From Moniliophthora roreri (Eukaryota > Basidiomycota > Agaricomycetes > Agaricales > Marasmiaceae): a DNA stretch of 64,000 nt. Below the pieces are notes generated by a model. The model saw nothing but the letters and a program-made list of their open reading frames with translations, searched no databases and had not been told where the DNA came from. Shown piece by piece: positions 46,482 to 58,905 of this stretch. Where the stretch lies: positions 186,001 to 250,000 of the forward strand of contig LATX02000201.1 in the NCBI GenBank assembly GCA_001466705.2, written 5' to 3'. How positions within the stretch are numbered: position 1 is the stretch's first letter; each line of letters opens with the position of its first letter. Both the position numbers and the translations under genes were made by a program.

Positions 46482-46489
46482 ATCCAGAG

Positions 46490-49090
46490 GCAAAAGGAGC
46501 TCAAGGACTCCGAAGATCTGAAGGTTGAGGCGGTTTGATGATAGTCGTGGCCGAAGATTTGTGCACGCAAAGTTCGCACGACTGAACATCCACCATCAAC
46601 CACTATCAAGTCACCGTTTCTCACTTAACGTTAATAGTCAACAACTTGCCCAACGAGATTATGCTCTGTCGTTATGGACAAAGTGGCACATTTAATTTGA
46701 AGCACCTCTGCCCCAGGTGACCCCAATGGTCGACATCACTGATCAGTATTACTGTTAACGGTATGTGCTCTTCACCGACAGCTCGCTTGCAAATCATGTA
46801 CTAATGCTACTATCGGTAAAACCAGAGAAGCCAAATTGAGCTCAAAATCATCCTGACCGCTTTCCAAGGATCGTCACTGCAGTTCCTACCACCTCCAGTC
46901 GAGTGTAGGCTGTCCTGTGCTAGTAAACACCCCTCTTGTTAAGTCGAACGAGGCGAGCATGAGGATGCAGACCCCAGAAAAAGGTCCAGGCTACACGAGT
47001 AGTTAATCGCTGTCGCTCATCTGCATGTCTGGTACGACTTTGCCTCCGCAGATGCAGTATATCTCAGCTAGCTAACATTATCTGTCTTTGATGCTCTTCG
47101 CCGGATATAGTTCAGCGGAAAGTAGATGCAAGAGCTTTGGGATACTTACTTGCTTGGACGTATGCTTGTCAGTGCGGCAACACCTTCAGAAGTCTGAATG
47201 TGCTTCACGAAGGGCCATTAAAGCGGATACTACAGGTGAGGAATCTATCCAAGTTTATATTATTAGAACCGCGCTTCATAACTAACTCACCAGGTGTAGG
47301 TGTTGTGAAACCCAACGTGTCGCTGCTTTCAAGCAAGGCCAGTAAACCGCCTCGTTTGATATCAAACACCAACATGTCTCTTTTAAATGGTCCTCGGATT
47401 TGGCAGCTATTATGCAAGTACACACCATCCCGCTTTCAAATTAACAGCTTTAGCTAACCAGTCTACCTATCTTGATCTCGCAGACGTAAAATTAAAAACC
47501 ATCATGCAAACGGACACTCCTATCCATTCAGCGAACTTCCCAGAACCTGACAGCTTCCGTCTATTTCTGTTATCTATATACGTGGCGACAGCGACTTACG
47601 CAGACTACAATCGGCCGTCTTAAATCACCTCCCGACACCTTCGCTGTACAAGATAAGACTGCCTGCCGACGCAAAACTTCGAACTTCGGGCTTCGGGCCT
47701 TCGAAAAACGGGATTGCGCTTTCCTCGGTGATAGGCGTCTGTCTGCCTAACGGGATGATACTGCGTCGTTTGTCTAACGTTTGTCCTCCAAGGGTCCACG
47801 GTATCGCCGAACGACAAACGTTGGAGATCCCGCATTATACCGTAAACAACTTCCGTTATGGGATAGTGTTCCCAGGGCGCCTGTCTCGGCACCGAATTTC
47901 TTCGGGGTGTCGTTGGGCTTCGAAGGATATCGACTGCAAGGGGAAGACAAGATGGGCTCGAGCTGTGCAGATTGCGTGATAAGGAGACGAGATAGGAACT
48001 GGAGGTCGAGGTCGAGAGTACCAGCGGCTATACTGGTTCTGGACTTGCCACTTCAAAGATACCCACCCGCATCTACCATGCGTCCGAAATGAAAACGGTC
48101 ACCAAGAAACATGCACAAGCGAATTTATTATGTGCACAACCAAGATCCCATGTACCTGCCTCATTTTGATTCCTTCCCGCCCTCAACACATCTAGCCTTC
48201 ATCTCTACAGAAAATCAAGGCTATTTGCCGAATCTGGTAAATGACGGGACGGATGGTGGCGATACATTCCCATCATACCCGTCCATCGCGTCGAACACCC
48301 ACACCAGATATCTGGCGTCTGCCATCCAATGATCCACTGCATTCCATTGTCCACCTCGAGGCTTGGATCATTTGGTGGGAAACGTCGATCCTTTTTGTCC
48401 TGGTCCTGAAGTTACCAACCCTCAATGATGCGACTAGTGCTCGGAATTCTACCGACTGCCGAGACCAGCAGATGGAATGGATGGGTGGTTAATGGGGTGA
48501 TCACCCTTCTCGAAAAAATGATTGTCGAGAGGAATGTGTAAGAATCCATTCTCACGACAGTGAACGTTGATGTATCTTTCGATCGTTCCATAGTTCATGT
48601 CGTTATTGCAAAGGTGTTCTATGTCCACCATCAATGCTATGTATCAATATTCCTTCTCAGCCTATTTCAACTTGTTGATTCGTCTCTTTCTGATTCCAAC
48701 TTCCAATAACATATCCATACATGTCGAGGACTCCCGACACCTGCCTTGTCACCCTGGATTCTCATTTGCTTCTCATATCACACTTTACAACGCTACTGCT
48801 GACTCCAAGCAAGGACGAGTTTCTTTTGTTCGTGGATCATTTGATGCGTACTCGTCGTTGATATGGGTAGGTATCGGAAATGAAAGAATTCTCTGAACGA
48901 CCTTGGACATCGGAGACCGGTGCCTTTCACCGGGTTTTCATAACACATTGGGATACATTCAATAGAGATAAGGAATATATAGTCGTGGGTCGTAACGATA
49001 CAGCTTTTTGTGAAATGAATTTTTTCACCGTCAAAAGAATGATCCTAGATATCCCTCGCCAGCCAATACTCAAATAGTGACCCCACCTAG
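46490..49090. other. 2.6 kb without a supported gene
   Basis: Open frames of up to about 100 codons exist on the plus strand (for example 47137-47457 and 48597-48896), but none shows a known domain, paired exons or a paralog in the window. Around 47770-47830 a short near-inverted repeat (CGTTTGTC...GACAAACG) could form a hairpin. Confidence 0.4.
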
Positions 49091-49103
49091 TATTCTTAGC
49101 ATG

Positions 49104-49733
49104 CTAAAAAGTCAAGCTTGGGCTTGTGGCTTGTGGGCTCAGTAAGACGTCTTCACCACCCTCAAAAATTTTACACTTGTCGTCAATCAATTCTTCGTTC
49201 CTGAGTGCATATGGTACATACATAAAATACCGGTGAGTCATTCGAAATGAGAAACCGATCTCGACACCATCGCCGGAATTGCCGTCGGGGCAAGCGTGGG
49301 CGAACGCCGAAAACATCTCCTTGGAGGTTGGGGTGTCATTGGGATTCGAGATTGAGATGTAGTCTTGATTGCTCAGTGCCCAGCATCGGTATAAAGATAT
49401 GTACAACGATTCACAGAAAGACCGATAGCATGAGTAATAATTTACAAAGCGCATGCAGAAGAGAGCAAGTGTGAACGTCGAGCCAAACAGGGCCATCAAC
49501 GTGCGCAGTGTGGAAATTCGTGGAAAAGTCTGTGGGGACGTAAAACGCGAACGGGGGTAGTGTTTGGAGGTGAGAGCTAGGAACCTTTTTCCAATGTTCT
49601 AAAGAATTGCCGAGGTTCGAAGGATCGCCGCGTTGATAGAAGGTGATGATGGCAAGAGAACCATAGAGCTCGGAGTCGAGGCTTGTCGGCGTCGGCCGTG
49701 AGTTGAGAAATTTGCCACCGACCAGGTTACAAT
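49104..49733 (-). CDS. 3' exons of an unrecognised gene
   Basis: Two adjoining minus-strand stretches look like real exons. The upstream one (from an acceptor at about 49734) reads CNLVGGKFLNSRPTPTSLDS, ELYGSLAIITFYQRGDPSNL, EHWKKVPSSHLQTLPPFAFY and VPTDFSTNFHTAH, then a GTTGAT donor. The downstream one reads ISNPNDTPTSKEMFSAFAHA, GDGVEIGFSFRMTHRYFMYV and IFEGGEDVLLSPQATSPSLT, ending at TAG 49104. No domain is recognised. The 5' exons are not resolved. Pieces such as CEGLLPPWTKKDADLWMRNR near 50800 may belong to it, but these sit in the degenerate repeat array. Confidence 0.4.
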
Positions 49734-50339
49734 CTAGTTGGCCACGGAACGATAGTCAGAACCTCTTCGAACCCCACTCGTCGGTGCTTCTGCGTAGCTA
49801 GAGCGTCGATTGTCAAGCAAGGGCCCACTAATCAGACTTGAGGTGCCACGTTATTTTATGACTGGGTGTTTCCGACACTACTTATCAGCGACCAAGTCTC
49901 ATGATCCCAGTCCGGGCGCGGACCCACTTGCAGACAGCCAGTGCGACCATCGGATATCCATCTTGTTACGGGGTAATCTGGAAGCAGAGTCGATTGTCAG
50001 ATGCCAATAAATGAAATTGTCGAGGACGCACCCTCATTGTAGCTAGTATAGAATAACCTAAGTTCGGTTGCGGGGTCCTGTAATATCACGTCGAGGCACA
50101 CAAAGGCAGGATAGACTCGCATCAGAAGGTAAGCGGCCGTAACACTTGAGGCAACGTTCGAGGTCCTTGGGAGGTATCATTCGTTCGTCGTGTGCCAACG
50201 GTCAGCTGTGCAATCTGGGGGGTTCGCGTCAATGAACAGAGTCCATAATTTTCTCGTGGTACGCACTCCTATGAAGATCTAGACTATCATTCAGCGTCAA
50301 AGTGGTGAAGTCCAGTCCTTGCATCCTTTTGTTCGCCTG

Positions 50340-51960
50340 ATGTGGTAGCTCCAAGCTCCAGACCTGACAAATTGCGCTTACCTTGGAAGATCGACATTCA
50401 GGAAAATATGTCATGGGTGTTTTTGAGGGTCAGTATCTATGCAACATCTGATTTGTTTCGTGTTCTGGAAATCCATGTCAGTAACAGTCCAGGACTAAGG
50501 AACCACCTTATTCTGGCAGTCCAAAATTCTAGGCGGTTCGTGTACTCCAGAACGTACCTAGAGATGCTCTTCCTTCCTTCTCCACGATATATGCATTGCT
50601 GCTGTTTACCTTGACGGGTGAGTTTGGGAAAGAAAGTCGAACGCAGTAGTGCAAAACGCACCTTCCCTTGCCTGGATTCCAGTCCTCCTCCAGCCTATAA
50701 CCTGACTTGAAGCTTTCGTCTTGGCTATCTGGGCTAGCAAGATGCGGCGGCCGCATACCCCTATTCCTCATCCATAAGTCAGCGTCCTTCTTGGTCCATG
50801 GTGGCAAGAGCCCTTCGCAAGGACCCACGAAACTATAACACAACTCGCTCGGTATCAAGAAATTCCTCGTTATCCTGTCGTCGTGTGATCAATGAGCGAA
50901 AGCGAAGTGAACATTCGAGCAACAGACCGAGAGCGCCCAAGACTAGAGAAGACGCCTTGTCCAAAGCTCCAGACGCGCGGCTTTGTGTTCTCCGGGACGT
51001 AGAGATACTCTTCCTTCCTTCTCCACAGTAGACCCCGAGTCATTTCTGCTGCCTAGCAGAACACACCTCTCCTTGCCCTCCGGCCCAAGATGTCCTGACT
51101 TGAAGCTTTCGCCTTGGTTATCTGAGTCAGCAAGGATGCGGTCGCATACCCAGAACCTCCCCTATTCGTCGTCCATGAACCAACGTTCTTCTTGGTTCAC
51201 GATATTAAAAGCCCTTGGCAAAAGCCTACCACATAAACTCGCCCAATATCAAAAAGATTTTCTCGTTATCCCGTCGTCGTGTGATCAACGAGCGAGCGAA
51301 AGCGAACTGAACATTTTGGCAACAGATCGAGAGAACCCAGGACCGAGAAACCACCTTATCCAAAGCTCCAGACGTTCTTCAGGACTCATTCTTCCTTCCT
51401 TCTCCACATATCTTGGTATACAGTGAGTTTTTCAAAGAAAACAAAAAGTGGAGCACAGTATCGCAGAACGCACCCTCGATCCCATCCTCCTCCAAGGCTT
51501 GCGGCCGCAAACCTCCCCCACAAGAACCTCACGCTTCATCACACTTCTTTGCTTCCTTATTCCTTCTTCACGATATAGGGTAAGAAACCTTCCCAAAATG
51601 CCACAAAAAATCCACCCAAGCATCAGAAAAGAAAAAAAAAAAAAAAAACACTTTCGTTATCCTCTCGTCGTGTGACCCATCAAGAGAAAGCGAAATGAAA
51701 CGTTCCGGCGACAGATCGTGTAACATGATGTTTTGAATAGAGTGTGCTTTGCTTTTCGCTTTCGTATCCCTACTCAACCTTTGAGAGCCAAAGAAAAAAA
51801 AAAAAAAACGCACGTACTACCGTCCTTCCGCGAACCCATAGTACAGCACATAACAGCATTTTCCTCCTCTTCCAACCTCCATAAGAAGAAGAAGAAAACA
51901 ATTCAATCAACCAAAGCTTGTTCCACGTCTACACGTCTTGTGACCACAACTCGAAGCGAA
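50340..51960. repeat. Degenerate tandem array of about 0.4 kb units
   Basis: At least four diverged direct copies are recognisable from two anchors. TTCCTTCCTTCTCCAC occurs near 50570, 51011 and 51391, with a weaker form at 51550. TCGTTATCC.GTCGTCGTGT followed by GAGCGAAAGCGAA occurs near 50869, 51263 and 51652. Other shared blocks are CCACCTTAT.C..AGTCCA, GCTTTCG.CTTGG.TATCTG and TGCGGCCGC. On the minus strand the units carry exon-like sequence (PPWTKKDADLWMRNRG), so the array may derive from a repeatedly duplicated exon. Copies towards 51900 fade into A-rich sequence. Confidence 0.65.
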
Positions 51961-53071
51961 ATGAAGGGAAACGAAAGCGTAAAAGAGGACCCTTGACTGG
52001 GTCAACGGTCAACTGGGCAACAGATCGTCAACGTACAAGCCCGCGTAAGCTACAATTGCAATTGCCAAGGTCCGTCCGACCGACTAAACTGACAGGGCTC
52101 TTTTACTATATAATCAACGTACGTTTAACTTTTTCACTTCTTTCTTTCCTTCTCTTTTTCCCCCTCGACAACACGATAATCGAAAACAATCAAGAACCTC
52201 TGTATATTGCGACCTGACCAACTGACTAACTAACGAACAAAACTAGAAAAACATGGGGGAAGGACAAATGACAAGTGGCAAAATGGTGCAAGTAAGTATA
52301 TCAAACGTTCGGATGTGTAAGTATGTATGGATGGGTAGGGGGGACGAATGAGATTTGACATAGATGATGAATAACCAAAAAAAAAGAAAAGAGAAATGGT
52401 GGTACACTTTTTATACGTGCGTGCATGGAAAGGGGAAAGGTGAGTAATGTTGAAGAAAAAAAGGTAAAAAAAAAAAGATGTCGAGGAGGTACTGCAGAGT
52501 CCATAAATAATTTTTTTAATAGGTGTGTGCGTGGTGGTATTGATGCACATGACCCAAGATCGTGTGTGTGTATGGGCAGCGGGTAGCGGATATTGGTTGG
52601 TGGTGGTGGTACAACGGCGACAGTAAACGATAAGTTGATGAACAGTAAAAGACAGGCTCGAGTCGGCATTCGTGAGTGGGTAGTCGTCGTTAATTTTTTT
52701 CGTCATCATCATCTTCGTCACAGGATAAAAAGAATGAACACAGGTCGATCTACACGAGGAGAAAAGGTGTCAGCATCGATCGTTCGGAAGATGGAAAGGG
52801 TGGAAAGTGGAAGAGGCGTGGACGCGGGCGTGGGCGTGGCGCAGCACCCGAAGAGGCATATAAGGACGTTGGCAACCCCCACCAACTCGAACACGGCCCC
52901 AACGTCATAGCAAGGAACCGAACCGAAAAAGGTCAAAAAAAAAAAAAAAACAACTCACCTCGGAGAGAAAAAAAAAAAATCCAGATCCATCAATCACTAA
53001 AACGCCACAACATTCAACTTGGTCGGCAGCGCTATATCGCCCGACCCCAAGATAAAAACGTTCGCTATCTC

Positions 53072-53074
<3 letters not shown>

Positions 53075-53117
<43 letters not shown>
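53075..53117 (+). repeat. (TC)n microsatellite
   Basis: About 21 TC repeats, 29 bp past the stop codon of the PP1-subunit gene, in its 3' flank. Read on that gene's strand it is a GA tract. Confidence 0.95.
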
Positions 53118-53120
<3 letters not shown>

Positions 53121-53145
53121 CTCCCAACTCCCCCAAAAACATGCC

Positions 53146-56137
53146 TCATGAAGAAGCAACCGCACCCGTCGGACTCCCCGCACCTACACCAGCAAAACAC
53201 CACTGCCTCACAAACGCTTTATACAAACTATCCGAATCCACCTGATCCGGTTTTGGAGGTCGGGGTGAAAACGGTCTTTGCGTAGGCTGGAGCGTAGGTG
53301 TCGTCTCCGTCTCTGCCTCTGTAACATCCGCCTCCACCGCCTCCTCAGCCTCGGAGGCCGGTGATATCGATTCCGGTGACCAAGTCGTCAACATTGGTTC
53401 ACTAGTGTCGTTGCTCTCTTTCCCAACACCAACACCGAGCACACCCCCACCTACACCATCATACGAATTATAATTCCCCACCTGTAAGCCGTTAAACGAC
53501 CCAGGATGATACCCATACTCCAACTCGTTCAACGAAATACTCGTTCGATACGTCGACGTTGGAAACGCAGAGGACATGAGCGAGTCGAGGGATTCACTGC
53601 TTCCACTCGTACTGCTTCTTCCTTCTTCGTCCTTGATCAAACCAGGGACAGAGTCGAAGAAGCCTTGGGTTTCGGCTTTGGGTGTAGGTGACGTGAGTTG
53701 TTCGGGTACGGGTACGGGTACGGGGGAATGTTTGGGTGAAGGAACGACAGCGACAGTTGGTGATCCACCTTGTTTGGCCGAGGTGTCTTCTCCCTTTGAT
53801 GACGCTGCTGTCGAGGAAGAAGACGACGACCCCCAAGGCCAATAAAGACCTATCCCTGAAAAGGACGGGCGATTCTCTCTGTTATTGGTAACAGCAGGAG
53901 AAGAAGGGGCGCTTTCCTTGGTTGACTCGGTGATATCTCGTTCCTCCTTCTTTGGCGACGGTGCAGGCTCGGGCGCGGGCTCAGACACAGACTTTTCAAC
54001 AGTCGGCGACGTTTGAGGCGGTGAACCTGAACCTGAACCTGACCCCGAGCTAGCACTTCCACTCCGGCTACGTGCACTCCCAGGCGCAACATAATTCTTC
54101 AAACTGAATCGGCTGAGCCTCGCCGATGTCGCTGCGGTGAGTGCTTCCTTGTTTAACGTTGTAGGTGATGTACTTGGAGCTATTCAAGGATTCCATCAGT
54201 AAAAAAAAAAAAAAAAAAAAACAAGGTAAGAAAACAACCGAGAACTAACCAGGAGCAGAAGCATTCGCAAACGTCGTCGTAGCAGCAGGCGGTGACGGAC
54301 TCGTCGTCGTCACACTGGGAACATTGACAGGTGCAGCAGGGGCACTCAGACTCCTACCATCTCTTCTCTCTCTCAACTTGTCCTTGTCCTTTTCCTGGTC
54401 CTTTTCCTTTTCCTTGTCCGCAGACACAGGCACCTGTACCTTCTCACGCTTCCACTGAACACGGAAATTCCTTCCACCATTATTATCCCACCACTCTCCT
54501 CTTCCAGGAACGACATATCGACCAACACACCACATCTTCCTCTCCTCTAGTCGTGCAAAATCAGATAGATTGATATGGAACGTGAACCGATCCCACTTGA
54601 TCAACTCGTTTCTGTTTTTATCGCTTAACGCAGATTCAGAGAACGAGCGACCGTGGGGGAACGATGATGATGACGACGATAATGATGACGACGTGGCGAT
54701 AATGTCGCCCAAAGTCCGACCAGGTAACGAGGAAAGTGAAGGAAGCGTCAACGATGATTCGTATTTGGCTGCAACTTCACTGACGGTCGCCCAATCGTCC
54801 AATGTGAAACGGAGGTAGACTTGTTTCTCGAATGCAATGTTGCGTACGAGGAGGCTGCCTTCGAGAGCTAGTTTACCGTCGGCTGTAAAGCGGGCGTTAG
54901 CGTGGTTGAATACGTGGGAAGAAGAAGAGGAAGGAAGGGACTTACTCGATCGACCCAGATCCATATTTTCAACAATGATATTGGCGTATTGGTCTCGAAC
55001 AGTCTGGGGTGAAGGAACGGCGTAACCATCCAAGTCCAACACATACTTCCATTCCTCGGGCAAGGAACCAGGTATCTGTGGCGGACTTGGGAATTTGGGG
55101 AATGGGAAGCCTGCGCTCGAGAGTCCTGGCTGAGAGCCGCCGTTGGCCCAACCAAAGCCGGATCTCAGGTAGCCACCAACCCAACCTTCACGATCGGTTT
55201 CTGTCTCTGTTTCTGTTTCCTCTCCGCCCAAGTTTGGACTGGTACCTGGTATATGTCCCGTAGGGCCTCTCGAGGCATCACTCGAACGACGGAGGAAGGA
55301 CATGGGTTTTGCGGATTTGTTGAATACGCGAATGTGTTCGAGATCTGTGGATAATGAAGGAAAGTGGACATTTTTGGGAGTAGCGGGTGTACTTTGGGGT
55401 GGTGTACTCTCTGGAGTGGGGGTAGAGGCTGTTGAAGAGAGGAGAGAGGGGGTACTGGGAGCGGAACGGGCACGAATGTGAGCCGAGTGTACATGGGTAT
55501 GATGTGGCGTGGGATGGGTAAGAGGGATGCTGGATGTTGATGAAGAGGATTTTAGAGATGATTTGAGAGGTTTCCCGTTTGAGAGAAGGATGGGGGAAGA
55601 GCTGGTGCGACTTGGAGAGGGACGTTGGGGCGGCGCGAGGTATTTGTCGTTGACAGTGGAGTTAACAGGTAGAGATGATAACCCGGTGCCCGAGAGTGGG
55701 GAAAGTAGGTTTGGGTCGGCGGGTAAAGGAGAGCTCAAGGGGGAACTCCGAGGAGAGTTGCGGGGGGAAGAGCGGGGGAAAGGGACACCGACACCAAATG
55801 AAGGTGAGAGCGGTGTTTTGAGTTTCAACGGAGGAGGAGGACCGTCATCGTCGTCTTCATCACTAGATGATGAAGAAGACTCTGGTTTCAAGTGGAAACG
55901 CTTTTGTGTGTTGACGGTGATACTAGGTTTGTTGTACGCAGAAGAAGAAGCAGGGGCAGAATTATTATTATTCTGGGCTGATTGTCTGCGAGGAAGTGTT
56001 CCTAGAGACTGGAAAGCTCCAGGACCGCGTTCGTCTGTGAATCTGTCTGAGGAATAACCCCTACGATGGCCTGGTCTTCCGAGAGAATGTGTCGGAAGGG
56101 GCGGCGAAGTTGTTGTGGAGGGAGTTGCATAGGGCAT
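53146..56137 (-). CDS. PP1 regulatory (glycogen-targeting type) subunit with CBM21
   Basis: Two exons, 56137-54250 and 54179-53146, joined in phase across a short intron holding a run of 21 A, give about 973 residues. The N-terminal third is Ser/Pro-rich and disordered. ATPKNVHFPSLSTDLEHIRV contains KNVHF, which fits the RVxF PP1-docking pattern, next to the RVFNKSAKP block that accompanies it in PPP1R3/Gac1 proteins. The CBM21 domain follows: ALEGSLLVRNIAFEKQVYLR, FTLDDWATVSEVAAKY and WDRFTFHINLSDF, then EWWDNNGGRNFRVQWKR, the conserved WDNN..N..V end. A long Ser/Gly-rich tail completes it. In yeast, Gac1 brings protein phosphatase 1 to glycogen synthase. The frame opens at a TTG (56179); 56137 is the first ATG. 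Confidence 0.85.
54201..54221 (+). repeat. A(21) tract in the PP1-subunit intron
   Basis: Homopolymer inside the 70 nt intron. On the coding strand it is a poly-T tract upstream of the acceptor at 54180, so it may serve as an extended polypyrimidine tract. Confidence 0.9.
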
Positions 56138-58763
56138 TTCTGGGTCAAGTGTTGTGGCTGGATTCGAAACAACCAACAACGCTACTTTCTCAGCTCTGTC
56201 TTCGTCTCTGAATAAGTGACGTCATTTATTACTCACTGGAAACAGTTGTCTTTGAACCTGCAGCAAAGTGCAGAGAATGCCTAGCAAGGAGGAGTTGTGA
56301 AAGGAAGGAGGAGGAGGAGGAGGGATAAGGAGGAGAAGGAACGGGTAGATTGCGATACAGGAGGCGGCACAGGATTGTATAAGTCGAAGGAAATAAAGAA
56401 AATTTATAAAATTATTAAAAAAAATTGATGGGCTCGTGGGAGGAAGGACTCCAGACACCCCCCGATCGTAAGCAAGGCTTCTTTCTTCAAGCGCTTCGCC
56501 AGACTTCGCCCGATCAGATCTAAGATAAGGGACAGCAAAATACCTTCTCATCTACTCTTTTTTCACTCGGTGTAGTCCGATTCCTCCTTATGGGTCCTCT
56601 TTGAAATTTTCTTTTCGGCCTTCGGTGCACTCTCCGATTTCCCATTCTTGGCACTAGCTCTGGACAATAACCGCAGATAACTTGCTCGTACCCGTCTAGC
56701 TCGGACGTTCAAGCCAAGATGGTCTCCATTGGTCTCCATTGATCTACCGCTGGCCTAGCTCTACCAATGGCCTATCGCCGCACAATTCTTGACCCACCTC
56801 TACCTTCCAATACCCGACGTCTACGCTGCGTACGTGTCGCCTCCGAATAATTCATTTCTACATGGCGCCTGCAAGCGCATGGCAACCCTTTCGACGTGTA
56901 TATACGCGTCATTCTTTATGTCAAAAAACATATCATCCCTTCCCTTGCCTGGCCCCGCCTTGTATTCTACACCGAGTCTAGACACCCTGCTCGACTCCCT
57001 TCCTTTGCTCTTCCTCTCCTTGGCTTCTTTTTTTTTTTTTTTTTTCAAATCTTCCCAACATTACCGGCGGCACCGCCCACGGCCTGTCTAACATCCGTAA
57101 AATCAAATCAAATCGATCACGGAGGCGCATCGCGATGAATTCCTTCCTTTTATAGAAACTCGCGCTTGTTTTCCTTTGTCCACTTGGATTATGAATAAAA
57201 AGCCATTTCATCCACACAATTAAAAAAAAAAAAAACATTCTGAGACTTTTCCTCCTCTTCTTTCCTTTCAACAACTCAATAAAGAGAAAGACAAAACCAA
57301 TTTCCAAATACCCATAGTACCGGCTGCCTATCTGCACCCCCGGACATGCTATTTAGACTTTTTTACTTTGGGTAAAACTGGTTTGAAATTCCCTTGCGCA
57401 ACTCAACGCTTTTACCCCACACTTTTTTTTTTTTTTTTGCACCGTACAGTTTTTTTTTTTTTTACGAGAGAACGATAATGATGATGAAGAATGAAGAATG
57501 AGCGAGGCGCCCTTGATGCGGCGTCGGGGAGCTTACGCTAACCATTGATAGCGATAATTCATGACCCCGCCACTCCCGTCGTACTATGTAATGTAAATGT
57601 AACATTAAAGAGTGTGTAAATCCCAGCCCATCTTGGTATCTATCTGCAGTACAATCCGATGCATCGCAAATGTAATATACCCTGCGGGGAACGCCATAGT
57701 CCGTCCTTCCTTCCTTCCTTCTTCAACCCAAAGGGAAATCAATAGCCCTGAGACTCGGGCTTTCTGGTTAGTCATGACACCCGACCATTCTTCCCAAACC
57801 AGCATTATGCCTCGAGGGAACCGTCGGGTCGGGTCGTATGACCTCCACAGCTTGTGGACAACGCCGAAGGAACGTTTACAACAACAACAACAACAACAGA
57901 AGGCCTCTAACCTCACTGCAACTAAAAACACCGCGGCATCGTCCGTCCGTCCGTCCGTCCATGCATGCGGGGAAACAGACTCGCAGAGTCCTACCTCGGA
58001 ATGAAATGTGGGGAAGATAAGCAACAGACTCCTGAAAATCAGGCGACAGAGAGCAAAAAAAGGGTAAAAAGAACAAACGTTCCTTTTTTCAAAAACATAG
58101 CCATCAGGTATCATATCTATCCATGTAAAACGAAGCAATGATCTATCCCGGCCAACGGGTTCTATCAAATGGTGGCGTCCTAGATACAGATGCAGATATG
58201 AGAACCCAGATACGGATACAGTAGAAAGAAGAGGTATAGGTGTGTAGAGAGAGAGAAAAAAAATAGATCCTTAGGCGTCGGGAATTTTGAACCTCGAGTG
58301 GGGTGGTATGCACTTGTGTCCCGACGCAAAGCTCCAAGATATGATGAAGACTGGAAAAGAAAAAAAAGAACACACACACAGCCACGAATACACGAACTCC
58401 CCTCAGAACTCGGAATCAGAAAAGTGGCGCTACCCAGATAACACAAACGCTCGTACCAAGAAGCTGGAAAGGTTTTTTTTTTTTTTTCTTCGAAGATACA
58501 GCGGACAAAAAACAATGATTCATTCATTGCCTCCCTTCCTTCCTTGACCAGAACTAGGAATTTGTTATTCGAGTTCCCCCGCCTCCTCCGAGTCCGAGGA
58601 CCAAGAGTCCTCTAGTCCTCAGTTACAGGTACCGCAGAACCAGAACACAGAACCAGAAGGAACGAGAACACATACAGAGAGTCGGGTGAAAATCTTTATA
58701 TCAAGAAAGAAGGTTCGATAGTTTATTCGACGTGTCAATGAAATGATGGCGCATGCGCTACCC

Positions 58764-58781
58764 ATATATATATATATATAA
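58764..58781 (+). repeat. (AT)n microsatellite
   Basis: About nine AT dinucleotides in intergenic DNA. Confidence 0.9.
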
Positions 58782-58873
58782 AGATGCATGTTGGGTAGTT
58801 AATACAAAACAGCTCCAAGGGACGTGAACAAAAAAGAGGCTATGATGTATAGTGTGCTGTTTCTGAGTTCATG

Positions 58874-58877
<4 letters not shown>

Positions 58878-58905
<28 letters not shown>
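58878..58905 (+). repeat. (GA)n microsatellite
   Basis: About fourteen GA dinucleotides in intergenic DNA. Confidence 0.9.

Noticed and set aside
52230..52721. Minus-strand open frame of 163 codons
   Set aside because: It is Thr/Phe/Ser-rich low-complexity sequence from A-tracts and GT repeats, with no domain or exon signals.
56138..56179. Upstream extension of the PP1-subunit reading frame
   Set aside because: The longer frame starts at TTG, not ATG. The first ATG is at 56137, so that was used.
57605..58168. Minus-strand open frame of 187 codons
   Set aside because: It contains a poly-Cys run from a CAA repeat and crosses microsatellites; it is composition-driven.
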